DNA of 64,000 bases from Skeletonema tropicum (Eukaryota > Bacillariophyta > Thalassiosirophyceae > Thalassiosirales > Thalassiosiraceae): NCBI GenBank assembly GCA_037178625.1, contig CM074148.1:372001-436000 (forward strand), written 5' to 3'. A program made the translations under genes and the position numbers. Shown here piece by piece: positions 22,937 to 35,569 of this stretch (position 1 is its first letter; every line of letters starts with the position of its first letter). Below the pieces are notes generated by a model. The model saw only the letters and a program-made list of their open reading frames with translations, searched no databases and was not told the origin of the DNA.

Positions 22937-24392
22937 TCGAACACGGAGTTAACCAGAAGATGCCCAACTACGCCATTCTACGCCATTTGACCTTTTGGCC
23001 GTAACTATGTCAATAATACGCCGATTCTTACGGCTCAAAGGCCAATAACTTTCCATTTAGTGAGTTTAGAACGCCTCTACAACGCGCCATGGTGGTATTC
23101 CGACCATTCGCCAAGATATTGGGGGTACCAATTCAGTAGTATCGACGTCGGCCGGCGGCGGCGCACGGTCATCACGCATCACATACTAAAAAAAACATCT
23201 CCACCATGATGATTCTGACAGCAAACCATGGTACTATTGGGTCAATGCACCCAAAACCATGATAAACGACACTCCATGATGGTATACGGCGCTAACCTAC
23301 GCAGACATAAATTCTGCACCTGCAGAGCAACATCATGATATACTCATATTCAATAGAATTTGGTAATTAATAGCCATGGTGCATCACAGACACCTTCTAT
23401 ATATTATGATAATTGATAATTATTATCAGTTTTATTAATTACATGCCAATTAGACGTAATAATGGAGTAGTAGGCCGAATCATCCGCTCTTGCTTTGATG
23501 ACATCTGGTTGGAATGGTGCTGTTAGGAGTCATACGATACCCTGAAACCACTGTATAATGCTCGCAACAGATGGCCATTGGTGTTGTGTGGTGGAAGGTC
23601 CCCTATTTTGCAGAGTGAATGCACTCAATATCACTTCAAATACTCGTGTATGTGACGGAGAATGGCTCCTCATTTTCCATGAAAACATGATATATTCCAA
23701 CCAGTCCAATAATGTTGTAGCCGCAATGAAATTGAGAAAGCTGGTCTAGCAGTGCTGATTGTTATATAATAGTCATCACCTCACTGACTTTTGGCACCTC
23801 CTCATTTCATTCTCTGTCAGATATATGCATTCTCCTTTTTGATGTATTTTGTGGAAATTATCCATTTTCACCCTCTATATTCACCACACCACTGCATGCG
23901 TCATATAACGCCCAGACACACTCTAGAGGGAACTTATCGCCGCTTAATAGTATATAGTTGGCGTGTGCAAACCAGTTCGGTGGCAGAGTAGCTCCGTCTA
24001 TTCATCTGAAGACCATATTGGAAGTGCATCATCACACCGATGTCAAAGCGCAATTTTCCGACACCTCTACTTTGGTGCCATGATATGTAGCAATGGCGTC
24101 GATCGATGACCAACTGAGGACATCACTTCACAGAAAGGCTATTGGAGAGGGAGTTGCTGCAGTGGGGCTGTCTAATTTTATGTGTAGCTAGTGTTGTTGA
24201 TGTCGGCACGTACGGGGTCGAGGTGCGCCATGGTGATCGCTGGTGATTTTTTTCATTATCCCCTGGGCATCTTCTGGTTAACCTTGGCGGCGTCGTTTTC
24301 GAACACGCTGTAGTCCTCGGAACAGAGATCTTCGAATTTTTATCCCAAAATATTTTTTTGCGCGAGGATTTTAATTTTGGAGGGATGGCCGT
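22937..24392. other. Intergenic; related to the 50.0-51.5 kb element
   Basis: No gene is supportable. Stretches such as CTACGCCATT, GGCCAATAACTTTCC and CCTTCTATATATTATGATA resemble 50.1-50.7 kb in the same order, so this is probably a diverged copy of that transposon family. Confidence 0.4.
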
Positions 24393-27300
24393 ATTGTCGT
24401 TCTCACGCGACTGCGGTTCGAAAATATTTTTGAAATGTTTTTTTAGAGGACGTCTTTTTGAAGTCATTTTTGAGCACTTTTGTGAAAATCATCACTCTCC
24501 GCCCTACTGCTTCGGCTGCGGTGGGTGCATCCATTCGACTAAGGCATCGTTGGATAGGGAATGATCGACTATATAAGACTGCCGCCTCGAATCGAATCTA
24601 ATTCTCTTTTTTTCACTTCATTTCAGACAGCCCAGACAGCACACAGCGCTGATATCTGTTGCTTTCTGTGTTTCGGGCGTCGATGTCGATGGAGAGGAGT
24701 TTGCAGCCCAAAATAGTGCTCTGATTAATCGGAATGGTGCGATGAACCTCCCTGGGCGTGTTCGTTCTTACTTGAAGAAATTCGAAGTTGCTCTCAGCTA
24801 CCAATCTGCCACATTTTTGTCGTCATCTGGCGCCCGACTCTCAAATTGACCCCTTTCACCCTGAAAATGTCAGGCTACTACTTCCTCACTCATATATTTC
24901 TCGCAGCACAACAGTCAGGAGCTATTGATATGGTAAACAAATATAGCTAAGCATTAGCATGCTGTAAATAATACTTTTACATAGAAGAAATTTACAGTTG
25001 ACGAATGCGATATGTATATATATATGTAAGATAGAGTAGATGTAGAGTCGCTTGTCCTTCTCCGTCAACTAGAGAGGCATCTGACTTGTATCCACTCATA
25101 TTGCCTTCTTCTGTGCGTCTGGTATGGCTAGCTAAGGCTGAGCGATCCACCGCGAAGCTCTGGCTATTCGAGCGGAAACTTGAATAAAGGAGATATGATA
25201 TGATATCAATAGTTGGTCATCCTCCAAGACCAAGAAACATGGCAGCAACAGAGAAACGAAGTGTGAAGTGTCTGCATAGTAAGATAGTACCAGTCTAAAA
25301 CTAGTCTGTTCCTTAAGTTTCGAGTCTGTTCCTTAAGATACCCTGAATTTTCTTTTTGCTTGTTTCGGACACCCTAGTGACCGATTTGAGTGAATCCAAG
25401 CCAGGGGGAGTCGGCGAGGACACTGTAGAGGAGGTTGCTATGCTTGGTGTCGGCCTCCGAGGCGGTATAGGAGCAGATCGAACGCTGTAATGTCAACAAT
25501 GCTGAATTGCTGTGTTTTGAGGTGCGATTTCCGTTTCAGGGAATCTTTTTGCTCGTACATACCTTGAGATATGTGGTACGGTATAATAAATGACGCCGGC
25601 GCAATCGCACACACTGCATTATCATTGATGATGAAATTAATGTCAATCGCATCCATAAAGGCAGCGCCTAAATAATTAATGATAACATCTCTAGATAACT
25701 CAGCGGCTCTTCCTTTGCGGCGAATTATTTGACGATGCCGACAGGAGTTCCACGCCGTCGCGGTGCTCTCCCGCACGCCGAAGGGGAACGGCCGTTAGAT
25801 GCTGGTGGACGCAAGCGCCGTCATAAAGATGATAGCAATAGTAATAATGACAGTCGGCAGCCAAAATCTAGGCGGCAGAAGAAGAATCAACATGAATCTG
25901 CTGCACCTCCGCCTCCGTCCCAAAAATTGACACCGGAGATGAAGGCACTACAAGATTCAATCACGAACGCTGAGCTGAAGACATGGATTGGTGTGAGATG
26001 GAAGAAAGGAGACGCCTCCATCCCGACGAAGAAGCAGCCTCTAAAGGATATGAAGGATATCATGGCCGACCGGGAACCGATGTTTGAGTTGAAAGAGATG
26101 ATGGTGGCACGGAAGCACTTCTCTTCTTTGGAGGAAGCAGAAGAGTTTGTGACGCAATATGAAGACGAGTTGGAAGCTGGATCAGAAGCCGGATCATCTG
26201 ACGAAGAAGAAGACGAAGAGATCGACATTGTAGGAGTTTGAATTGTCTAATTAGTTGGCCATCACATAGGCACATTACTAATTATAGACACAACCTATCA
26301 CAATCTGTCGTCTTCACTTGATCAACCACCTATAACACTCCTCATAGTCGACTCCACCACCATTCCCACTTATCTCCCGTCCCACTTGTGTATAATAAGA
26401 TATATACAAGCATGATAAATAATAAACTACCACGGTATCGTCGTTGTTTTTTTGCCTCGAAACATTTTATAGTCATGATGGATCTTTTCACTAACGTGAA
26501 GCAATAGAGTCTACAGACTGCAGACACAAGTAAGATTTTCTCCAATCCATGACTCTCCCCCCAAGAAATCTCCAAACATTTGTCTCCCTCTAGAGAGTTA
26601 TCACACGTTGGATGAAACTCTCAAATCGTTTGAAGAATCTTTTATTGATCGGTGCAGTGGCGTTACCTCATTCTTGGATGATAACTGCTGCTGCTTCAAT
26701 ATTAGTTTTGATCCGCCCCTCCCGGGTTAAGTCATTATTTACGTCACATCAAATTATCTTCCAAATAACGGTTGGCGAAACATCCCAACCGCACCCATTC
26801 TTTTCTATGACCATAATAACGCTTTCTAAGACGGGATTGGAGCCTTGAGACAAGTACCAGTGCCCGATATGCACTATATTGTCATGAAGACGAAGTATGT
26901 ATTTTTGACCCACGGTCATTTCAGAGTGTACTGAGAGTCATTGGCGACTCCGCCAAGCCCAAAATTCATCTCAGAGCATGGCAAGGGAGTGGATAGGACG
27001 GGGCGCAGTGATTTATTGGCATGGACCCATGCGTATTACTGTGAGGGAGGTCAAAGAGGCGACGAATGAACATGTTGCGGTTGTGAAATGGAAATGAAAA
27101 GATACCCTGAATTTTTGGATTGAATTAGATCTCAGATATCGCTAACATCTGCATTTTATGACGTAAAAAGATGAATATTAGCGATAAAGGAACAGACTGA
27201 TTCGGGGTCTAAAAGCGTCCAAATCAATCAATATTACATTCTTTGAGTGCTTCGATCTCAGTCAATACCCGACCAATCATAGTGATAATTGGACGTACAC

Positions 27301-27770
27301 GAATGAGCATTACCTCAGCCGCAGTCAGCTTCAATGGGCGGCTTAATCGGCTGGAAAATGACCGAGATCGAAGAGTGCAAAGATACCCTGAAACTTAAGG
27401 AACAAACTAGTTTTAGACTGGTATGGTGTGCAATGTTTGCGAGCTACCATTACCATACTCGCGAGTCGTCCCAATCTACTAGCGCGTGGTCCGTCCACAG
27501 TCAAGAACCTTGACAAAATAGGTTCACATAGCTGCCTAAATATGATGAGAAAAAAGAGAAGTAGATTCGATTTGAGGCGGCAACACAAAGCGGTCGATCA
27601 TTCCCTATCCAACGATGCCCTGGTCGAATGGATATCACTCACCACGACAAAAGTACGAATGACGGAAGAGGTGTTTTTCACAAAAGTGCTCAAAAATGAC
27701 TTCAAAAAGACGACCTCTAAAAAAACATTTCAAAAATATTTTCGAACCGCAGTCGCGTGAGAACGACAAT
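24393..27770. mobile_element. 3.4-kb inverted-repeat-bounded element (foldback-like)
   Basis: Arms 24393-24569 and 27593-27770 (~177 bp) are inverted copies of each other: both contain TCTCACGCGACTGCGG, TTTGAAGTCATTTTTGAGCA and GGATAGGGAATGATCGAC. A second inverted pair lies inside (25288-25321 with 27390-27423, ~34 bp, GTCTAAAACTAGT core). The middle of each arm differs by a diverged ~40-bp block. No clear target duplication was found and no transposase is recognised, so the element would be non-autonomous. The 168-residue ORF at 25735 lies between the arms. Confidence 0.6.
25735..26241 (+). CDS. Hypothetical basic/acidic protein, 168 residues
   Basis: ATG at 25735. The first ~60 residues are strongly basic with candidate nuclear-localisation clusters (GGRKRRHKDD, SRRQKKNQ), followed by a proline patch and the motif LTPEMKALQDSITNAELKTW. 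The last ~20 residues are acidic (DEEEDEEIDIVGV end). No known domain is recognised. It lies inside the inverted-repeat element and may be its cargo or a decayed accessory protein. A nuclear, DNA- or RNA-associated role is only inferred from charge. Confidence 0.5.
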   Translation: MPTGVPRRRGALPHAEGERPLDAGGRKRRHKDDSNSNNDSRQPKSRRQKKNQHESAAPPPPSQKLTPEMKALQDSITNAELKTWIGVRWKKGDASIPTKKQPLKDMKDIMADREPMFELKEMMVARKHFSSLEEAEEFVTQYEDELEAGSEAGSSDEEEDEEIDIVGV

Positions 27771-29657
27771 ATCTCTGTAACCTCTGGGACCTGGGATTTC
27801 GTGCACAATTTTTGTCCCCTCAGATGCCAAAACATCATTTTGCAAAGTGTTCACCCCCTTTGCCGACAGAATAGAGCAATGCGATGGTTTCAATGGCCGA
27901 TTCTCATCACTACTATCCGTAACTTTGCTACGGTAACCCTCCCAGCAGCCCAGCACTCTCTCATTTCATTCGAAACAATGGAGAAAGAGGACGCTATCGG
28001 CAAGACAATGAACAACTCATCCGTGACTTCATCTTCTCTTGTTTCACGGAATCGTTTCGTGTGCATCCACCCTGAGGTAACACGCAAGCGAATGGTAGAT
28101 CCGAGACGAACATCTTGAGCTATCTTGAGCTGAAGAATGCACTTCTTTCTGCGTTAACTTCTTGAAAGCTTCATTTTCATTCGACACAGGGACAGGGCCA
28201 ATTCGTTTGATTGCTCAATTTGATAGGGGGGGGCACACCCCTGATATTTGAATTTCAAACTTATTATATTCCATCCAATATTGATCAAATACCTTCGTCT
28301 ATACCCCCAATAGAAATCCCCAAAGTTTGGTGGGTTATATCTTTGCCTTGTGTGGATATCAGCCTCCGTATAGGAGCCTTTTGCAAATATGGCGCCATCT
28401 GGTTAGCGTGACGATAGGAATTAGTACATATCGCCAAACACCATCTACTCTTTTAGACCAACATACCCACCATGGCGGATTTGACAGTATAGACGTCCTA
28501 CACATCATTATACATAATTACATCAACAATAGAGACCATCATATCATCCTATATGGTATGGTTGGCCATTTTGTGCTTTTATCAGCAGCTCCAACCTGTT
28601 TGTCTTCCGAACACATATCAAAAATAGACATTTTGAGCCGCTCGACTTCCGCCCAGATAGTGAATAATCGATATCACGACCTGTTTCAAACAGTTAAGCA
28701 CCTAACCAGTGGTCCTGTTCCTTTGTATACCCTTTGAGATGAATTCGGGCGGCTCTTTCGGTGGGTTTGGACGAAGACAGCCGAGTTATATTGTGTCACC
28801 GGTGCCGATCGTCTCGACCATCGACAACTCAATTTTGGCATCATATTCTGCAATATCTAAAATACCTCAGCATTTGCAAACCCCAACACACCACTATATT
28901 GTTTCAAATATATTGTAGCAACGTTTGCGCACCATGGTATTGCTGTGGGTTACTGGTTCTATCTAATATATACTCATGTGTGGTGAAATTTGAGCCATCA
29001 AAATAGGTGATTTTTAGCGTTTTGGGCATATAGCGTCCACTTCACGACTTGTTCAACCCCAACTGCTACGCAGCATCGATGATAGTAACCAATAGAAGGG
29101 TGTTGTATGGTCGAATGGGGTTTGCAGCCATCGTATTATCCTACATCGGCATCGTATGGCTCCATACGTTGAGTCGAGAATCATGTTCTGTGGCAGGCTT
29201 AGATTACACATATCATATCCTGTTCTGTTACATATAGCAAATAAAGATGACCTGCTCTAGTCAGACTATATTGGAAGGTGTTGTTTATATTTAAATGCTG
29301 TGAATGAGCTCCACTTTCATAAAACGAAAAAAGGCGCAGTGATTTTGTTGTATAATTATATGTCGTCCTACCGGTAGAGCGAGATGATTGAGCGGTTGTG
29401 GTCGCTTGTATCAGACACTGATCGACTGGAACATCCAATATGATCAATATCATCGATTGGTGCTGTTGTTTGGGTTATGATATGCCCTTAGCATCCATAT
29501 TAAGCCATGAGGAGCTCTCTGAGCTGATCCGATGTCTCACAATTTGGCACCAAAGTTTAGTATTATGATCCCATCAATTGGTACCATCACCAAATCAACC
29601 TACCAACCAATGCCTATTAGTCAAATAATGATGTTTACAAGGGTGGGTGCTGCTGTA
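27771..29657. other. Intergenic, dispersed repeat fragments
   Basis: No supportable gene. The segment ~27815-27845 (CAGATGCCAAAACATCATTT) is an inverted copy of ~38137-38172. GGGGGGGGCACACC near 28226 resembles GTGCCCCCTA near 37851. The rest is AT-rich with short frames only. Confidence 0.4.
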
Positions 29658-30155
29658 TTAAACAGAGTGTTGTGAAAATCCATAGATATTCCGTGCATAG
29701 ATGGATGATGCAAATGGTCTTTCAGACACATCATTAGTTGCTGCAACTCCGTCATCTATCATTGTCCCAGCATTAGCCGCCATCGTTGCATTAGCCACCA
29801 TTGCTGCCGTTGCATTAGTCACCATTGTTGTATTAAGAGAGTATTGTAAAGATCCATACCATAGTTGCGTTGATGCAAATGGTCTTTCAGACACATCATT
29901 AGTTGCTGAGACTCCATTTGTGCCATTGTGACGATTCAATGCTTCCATCATTGTCCCAGCATTAGCCGCCATCGCTGCATTAGCCACCATTGCTGTCGTT
30001 GCATTAGCTGCCATCATTGTATTATTGCCCCCAATCATTCTAACGTTGGCTGCTGATTCGTCACCGTTGCTGTCATCCATTGGATGAAATTCGCCTACAC
30101 GGCCAGGTGGTTGATGATTGCATGCATCCATCGCCTCGGCATCGTTCGCCGCCAT
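29658..30155 (-). CDS. Hypothetical Ala/Asn/Met/Thr-rich repeat protein
   Basis: A 165-residue frame with a true ATG. It has two ~60-residue imperfect repeats, each with NATMAANAGTM-like text followed by VSATNDVSERPFAS. The DNA is itself duplicated at ~29700-29780 and ~29870-29970. Composition is biased, and the protein could be an intrinsically disordered product or merely an open minisatellite. A separate frame just upstream (30168-30353) may be an earlier exon. No family recognised. Confidence 0.3.
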   Translation of the reverse strand: MAANDAEAMDACNHQPPGRVGEFHPMDDSNGDESAANVRMIGGNNTMMAANATTAMVANAAMAANAGTMMEALNRHNGTNGVSATNDVSERPFASTQLWYGSLQYSLNTTMVTNATAAMVANATMAANAGTMIDDGVAATNDVSERPFASSIYARNIYGFSQHSV

Positions 30156-30423
30156 TGCATTGCATCATTATTCCCGTCCATTGCTATCATCCGAGCTACC
30201 TAATACTGCCGGCATCATCGGCTTGAGTCCGTTCATGTGGTGAGTCTTTTGAACATCGGCTCGGCATCGGCATTTTGTCAGAAAAATTGGCTGGTTTGTC
30301 AGCTTAATCTCAACCGGGATATCACTTGAGGCCACCAAACTTCTTGGCGGCATAGACGGGGGTATGGTCTATGCCGCTGTAAAGTTTCATACTGTGAAAG
30401 CAAGTAATAACAGAGATTAGTCC

Positions 30424-33400
30424 CCAGAGCAGTGGGGATCACGAAACAATCGTAACTCTATTGACGCGGCAATGATCAAACTACTTACATTTGAAACAGC
30501 AAGGGCAAAGCGGTCTACGATAGGGATGATATGCTACGACCTCACTGCTTGTTTCGATCGAATGAATCCAGCCCTGTCTAATATTGAGCTACGGAAACGG
30601 AACTTCAAACATGGTATACTGATGGCACGAACAGAGGCTCTGCGGCATATGAAACGTCATGTCAGGACAGGTCTAGGAGTGTCCGAGGAGTACTATTCAG
30701 AAGCTGACGGAGATACCCCATTGCTAGGGGAAGTGCAAGGAAAGGCGGACAACCCGGCCCTCTACACTGCAACCAGCAGTGCTATGCTTAAGACACATGC
30801 ATCACTAGCACCCGGCCTTGAAATGAAAAGTTGCACTGGGAAGCGAGTAATGCGGAGGCATAATGTTAGTTATGTCGACGACAATGATGGTCATGTGTCA
30901 GCACCCTTTAATAGTGAACGGCCACTTGATGAGTTGATAGAGAGGATGAAATTGAGCGCAAATATGTGGAACGAGGTGGTGAGATTCACGGGCCAATCGA
31001 TTGCATACCACAAGACGGCTTGGCAAGTGTTAGCGTGGAAAACAGTCCGAGGTGAACTTAAACCAGTTTTAGCAGTTGATGAAACAATCTTGCTGAAGGA
31101 CCACAAAGGCGCAATGTCGCTCCTTAAATTCCTGCCACCGGACCAACCAAATAAAGGACTTGGATGCCATCTGTGCCCTGACGGCAATCAAGCGAAGGAA
31201 TTCGACGTGGTAATGGATAAGTTACAAAGGATATCAGTAGCTACATCCGCAGCATACCTTACCCCACGGGAGGCAAAACAATTGTTATATCAACGACTCA
31301 TGCCCGCGTTAGATTATGTCCTTACGTTGTCATCATTTGATGATGACCAATGCCACCAAATGGATAAGAAGATACGGCTGCATTATTTTGCCAATCTTGG
31401 CTTTTGCAGAACGTCGGCGGACGCAGTTATGCGAGGGCCCATGGAACAGGGTGGAATGGAACTACCGGAAATGAAGTCTCGACAAACTGAGCTACAAACT
31501 GAGTATGTGGTCAAACAACTTCGTCATGATGAAGAAGTAGGGAATGCCTTCTTGGTAACGTTGGATAACTTGCAATTACAGTCAGGATTGATAACCCCGT
31601 TGTATGAAGATGCAACCCAGCTGAAATATATGGACAATGGCTTCATTTTAAGTCTGCGCAACCGCTTGAAAGAAATTGATGCGACTATTTGGATAGAGGA
31701 CGCATGGACCCCTCACCTCCAACGCCAACGAAAGCGAAAGGATGATCAGTCACTAATGGAGGCATTCGTCCGGATGAATTACTCTAAAACTCGACTTCGG
31801 CACTTGAATGCGGTCAGACTGCACATGAGAGTAATCACTCTTGCAGACTTGACAGACGCGAGTGGGAAATACATCGAGCCCAAAATCTTGGAGGGCAAAC
31901 ATAGAGCGGCATCAGAATTGGAGTGGCATCATACTGCTGAACCACCCGAGAAATGGGTGAAAGAGTTTCGGAAAAGCGTGCGAGAAACATTTTGTCAAGG
32001 GATGGGGCGTAAGTTTAGTTACAGGAAGAAGTTGAGATTAGACGTACCACTTGGTAAATGGCTACCAGTTCCAAGGCATACGCAATTCCATAGTTACCGT
32101 GGGAAAGACGTAATTTATAGACGGATATTCCATGAGGACGGATCAACAACAATACAACGAATGAAAGAACGCGTGGACTTTCGAGGATGCTATCAGTTTG
32201 ACCAGGTCGTCGAAACCCTCCCGTTGGAGACGTTTCCTATCCCAATGAAGGAGGTCGGCGAAGACGTGTGGACTCACCGTATGTTTGATATGGTACCATT
32301 GGAGGAACCTACCGGCAAACCGCCAGGACTCATTTCGGAGGATACACACCTACCGGGAACTACGAGAAGACGAGGAAAGACAGTTAGCGATTCCTCGGTC
32401 CACCTAGCAGATAAGGTGGCTTCAGCTGCATGGATTATCCCCACCAACAAGGAAGAATACCTTAAGGCATGCTTCCTCATGACAAATATGGAATCAATGA
32501 ATTCCTATCGAGGGGAGCTTGAGGGGGCGTATCGAGCGTTGTATCATGTTGACTACCTTGGCATGGAACCCGAGGAACTGCTGACCCAATGGTTCGATAA
32601 TGAATCGGGAGTGAATAAATTGAATAAACCACTCAAAACTGCAAGAGATAAAATACAACCGGAGGCAGACCTGTTCATGGCATAACACATTTGAAAAGTA
32701 AACTTCAATGTGGAGTGCGTAGCAAGCACGTCCGAGGACACCAAGACACGAGACGCAAGAAGCAGAAGCAGCAAACGTCGGAGGACGATGAAAGTGTCAA
32801 CTCAATGGACACAACCGAGAGCACCAAACTGCGGGAGATAGATGTCACCAAATTGAGTGACGAAGCAAAACTGAATATCGAATGTGATAAATTGGCAGGA
32901 GATGTGACGGAGTACGCCAAGAACAACCCCAATGACCTCCCGCCTCCAGAGGACATTTTACAGATGCCATATGAGGGATCGAAGGCAGTGTTGAAAATTG
33001 GGGAAAAGTGGATAACAGCGCGAATGAAGAAGCAGCTTTACAACGCCAGACGTGGACCAATCCTACGGGAGTATATCAAACGTCGACATAACTGGTCAGA
33101 CGTACAGTTTGATGGGGTGCATTGGCACACAATTGGAGCAGTCAGGAGACGAAGTGATCTGAGTAAACAGAGGTTTACATGCAAATTGATGCATGGCCTC
33201 TTACCTGTCAATCATGTCAGACGACATGTCACCTCGGTTTCCCAATGCCCTGGGTGCCCGTGTGGAGATGAAACAATAGCGCACGTCTTCAAATGTCCCC
33301 ACCCACGGATGGTAGCGAAGCGTCAAGAAATCATAGCAGCTTTAAGAAAGAAAGGACTCAGAAAATTATCAAGGCAAATACTTAGTGCTGTTGCCGATAT

Positions 33401-34112
33401 CATGGAACAGTATGCAGGAGGAGAAGATATACTTCCCGCAACCCGACATCCAGCAGTCCGTGCAGCAGTGCAGGCACAGAGTGAGTTGGGGTCGTGGGAA
33501 GATTTCTTCCGAGGATATCTAGTGAAGGAGTGGAAAGTGGCGTTCCAAGACACCCACACTAGCGATGCCGATATGCAATTCGATCAATTTCAACAAATGA
33601 TTTGGTTTGACATTGCATGGCCTCAGTGGATGGAACGTAACAGGGTGGCTAAGGGCCGTGGAAGTAATGCGGATCAATTGGAAAGTGAATTGCTGACAAG
33701 GAAACTAGTGTGGTACCATAAACATCGTCATGAGCTATTACCAGCACATCAACGAGAGATGGCGACAATGCAATTACATGAGATTTTGCGAATGAGACCA
33801 GCTACAAGACGGTTATGGCTTCACCATATCGAAGAGGCGGTAAAGGCATGGGAACGTGACAAGTACACACTCTTGCCAGGGCAGCGACTCATCAGTGATT
33901 ACTTTCCAGAAATCGAATCGGCGCCACCACAACCTCCACCACCTCGCAATATTGTGAGAGAAGCTAGGGAGCAAGCAGACAGCGAAGTGTTACGCCTTGA
34001 ACCAAACCAAGTGAGAATAGATGAAGTTTTCGACCCAGTCGAGTAATCGACACCACAAACGACCTGAAAAGGTTGACTTTGTTAATCCTGGCCTGCTTGA
34101 AAGATAGCAGGC
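30424..34112 (+). mobile_element. Non-LTR retrotransposon with RNase H and 3' hairpin (5' truncated)
   Basis: Recognisable element protein begins near 30424 (SPEQWGSRNNRNSIDAAM in frame) after an in-frame stop, so the 5' part including any endonuclease is missing. Reverse transcriptase, RNase H and a Cys/His zinc motif follow. After the stop at 34046 the 3' region has a 7-bp stem (GCCTGCT and AGCAGGC, 34091-34112, 8-base loop) and no poly(A). Many LINE-type elements use such a 3' hairpin for template recognition. It is unrelated to the element at 11-14 kb. Confidence 0.75.
30472..34046 (+). pseudogene. Reverse transcriptase/RNase H polyprotein broken by one frameshift
   Basis: The first frame (30472-32685) has CYDLTACFDRMNP (motif A, catalytic Asp) and YVDD at 30871-30882. 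RNase H residues follow: SYRGELEGAYRAL (Glu) and QWFDNESGV (Asp). A TAA ends it at 32685. The second frame, already open at 32670, continues the same RNase H domain with HVRGHQD (32727 on) and LSDEAKLNIECDKLA, then a zinc motif (CPGCPCGDETIAHVFKCPH, 33247-33303). One missing base (or two extra) near 32679 explains the break, so the 1,190-codon protein was probably intact until recently. The break falls before the RNase H catalytic His, so neither half is a full RNase H. Confidence 0.8.
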
Positions 34113-35006
34113 TTGGGGTGCGATCTGGGAAATAATAGCTACTGCAGCACATGTTCGTTATCACTTAGCGTAGATAATGTCGCCTCTTGAGGGCCCACCA
34201 GACGTACTTTAAAATTTCTGTTATATATATATAGGCTTTTGGGTGATACCTGTGGAATGGATAATAAACGACGGAGGAGGAGAAAGAGAGAGAGAAAGAG
34301 AGAGAAAAAAAAAGAGAAAAAAAGAGAGGAAGATGATAGGAGTAGACAAGATTTCGTTGACACGATGCTGATGGATGTGTGCTACTCATAGAACGGAAGC
34401 ACGAATATGACAATTAAGTTATGACTACGTTTACTACGATGATGAGATTACTGACATTTGCCACGGCCCGTAACCTGTAGTGAGGGTGGACCCTGATTTC
34501 TTTCACAAGTCAAGCAGGAGCGTCTCGAGCGGGGTGCACCAGTAGCATCCTTGCCGTATACTGCTGAATATGCAGCGCTGCCGGATCCGGCTGTGGCATC
34601 GGACGAGGGAGAGGGATTGAATTGGAATGATTTTGAGGAGCACTAGTAGAACAGCTGGCTTGATCGACTTGAGTTCTGCCAATTTGTCTCTGCCGCTTTT
34701 ACAACTCTTGAATAAGTCTTTCGATCATTGACCTCACTCCTATTTACGAATATATGTACGAAAATGGACTGAAAGTTTTGGCCAGATATTAATGCCATCA
34801 ACAAAGTGCCGGTTCCAATGAAGTGCAGCTTTTCTTATCATCAATAGCAATGGACTCCGACAACATTGTTGTGCTTGCAGTTAGGACAGCATGACATATG
34901 TCCCCAGCGAAGAACAAGTAGCCACACGTTTAGCCGTGTGTTATACTACTGGTTCAAAAACTTGCGCTGTATCATCGGAATTTTGTTGGATGGTAGATGG
35001 TATGCT
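34047..35006. other. Element 3' region, dispersed repeat and short coding relic
   Basis: Holds the inverted copy of the ~80-bp dispersed repeat (34145-34232) and a purine-rich GA/A microsatellite (34273-34332). A short plus-strand frame at about 34505-34647 ends in LNWNDFEEH and looks like the C terminus of a lost protein. No intact gene. Confidence 0.4.
34145..34232 (-). repeat. Dispersed ~80-bp repeat (diverged copy, minus orientation)
   Basis: The reverse complement reads AACAGAAATTTTAAAGTACG, then GGTGGGCCCTCAAGAGGCGA and ATTATCTACG. This matches the 79-bp copies at 58703-58781 and 60863-60941 with substitutions. A half copy (AACAGAAATTTTAAAGTACG) is at ~9360 and ~16798. It is short and non-coding, either MITE-like or a conserved terminus of a larger element. 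Confidence 0.65.
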
Positions 35007-35569
35007 CTAGTCATTCACTTCCAAAAACTTTAGCAGCCACTTTTCATCTAGTCCTTTGCACTTCGGACTCTCCTCATATTTGATACAGTCCTGGACAGCT
35101 TTCAAGACTTCCCGCGTAACTCCATTGGATTTGGATCCTTTCTTCTTGTTTTCGTTGAACCACTGTCAATTTCAATTGTGACTGCCTCATCTTCATGTTC
35201 ATTTTGCTCGACATTGTCGGGTTGTGCATCATCATCATTTTCTTCTCCACCATCGTGGTTTTCGCCATCATTTACCACCCCGTCGACACGAATACTATCA
35301 CCGATACTGGTATTGATGTTTCCATCGTTATCATTACTACGCTGTCGAATTGTACTGCGGGGCAGGAAGAAGGTATTTGCCGGACGAGAACGCTCGGCAT
35401 CCTCCTTCTCTTCTTGCTGAGTCTTCTTCTTTGTAGCGTCAAATGTTTCTTTCCGTTGCTTCTTCTCAGAGTCGGTTTGCTTCCGACGCTTCCTCTGGCT
35501 TAATCCTTGGCACCTGCAGTCCTCGGCATCTTTGTGTGCACTCTAGAGTACTACTATTTTTTGCGCCAT
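35007..35569 (-). pseudogene. Coding relic with an in-frame stop at codon 9 and one frameshift
   Basis: A minus-strand frame starts MAQKIVVL at 35569, meets TAG at 35543-35545 and then runs on as a plausible protein. It has a basic part (SQRKRRKQTDSEKKQRKETF), a disordered acidic part (DGVVNDGENHDGGEEN) and ends near 35102. A one-base shift restores a good C terminus (REVLKAVQDCIKYEESPKC to FLEVND, stop at 35007). Length and charge pattern resemble the small protein at 25735, but I see no clear sequence match. An intron could also explain the shift. Function unknown. Confidence 0.5.

Noticed and set aside
24123..24467. 114-codon minus frame starting MTSKRRPLKKHFKNIF
   Set aside because: The same start appears at 27696 because both lie in the inverted-repeat arms; the two frames diverge at once outside the arm, so it is repeat sequence rather than a gene.
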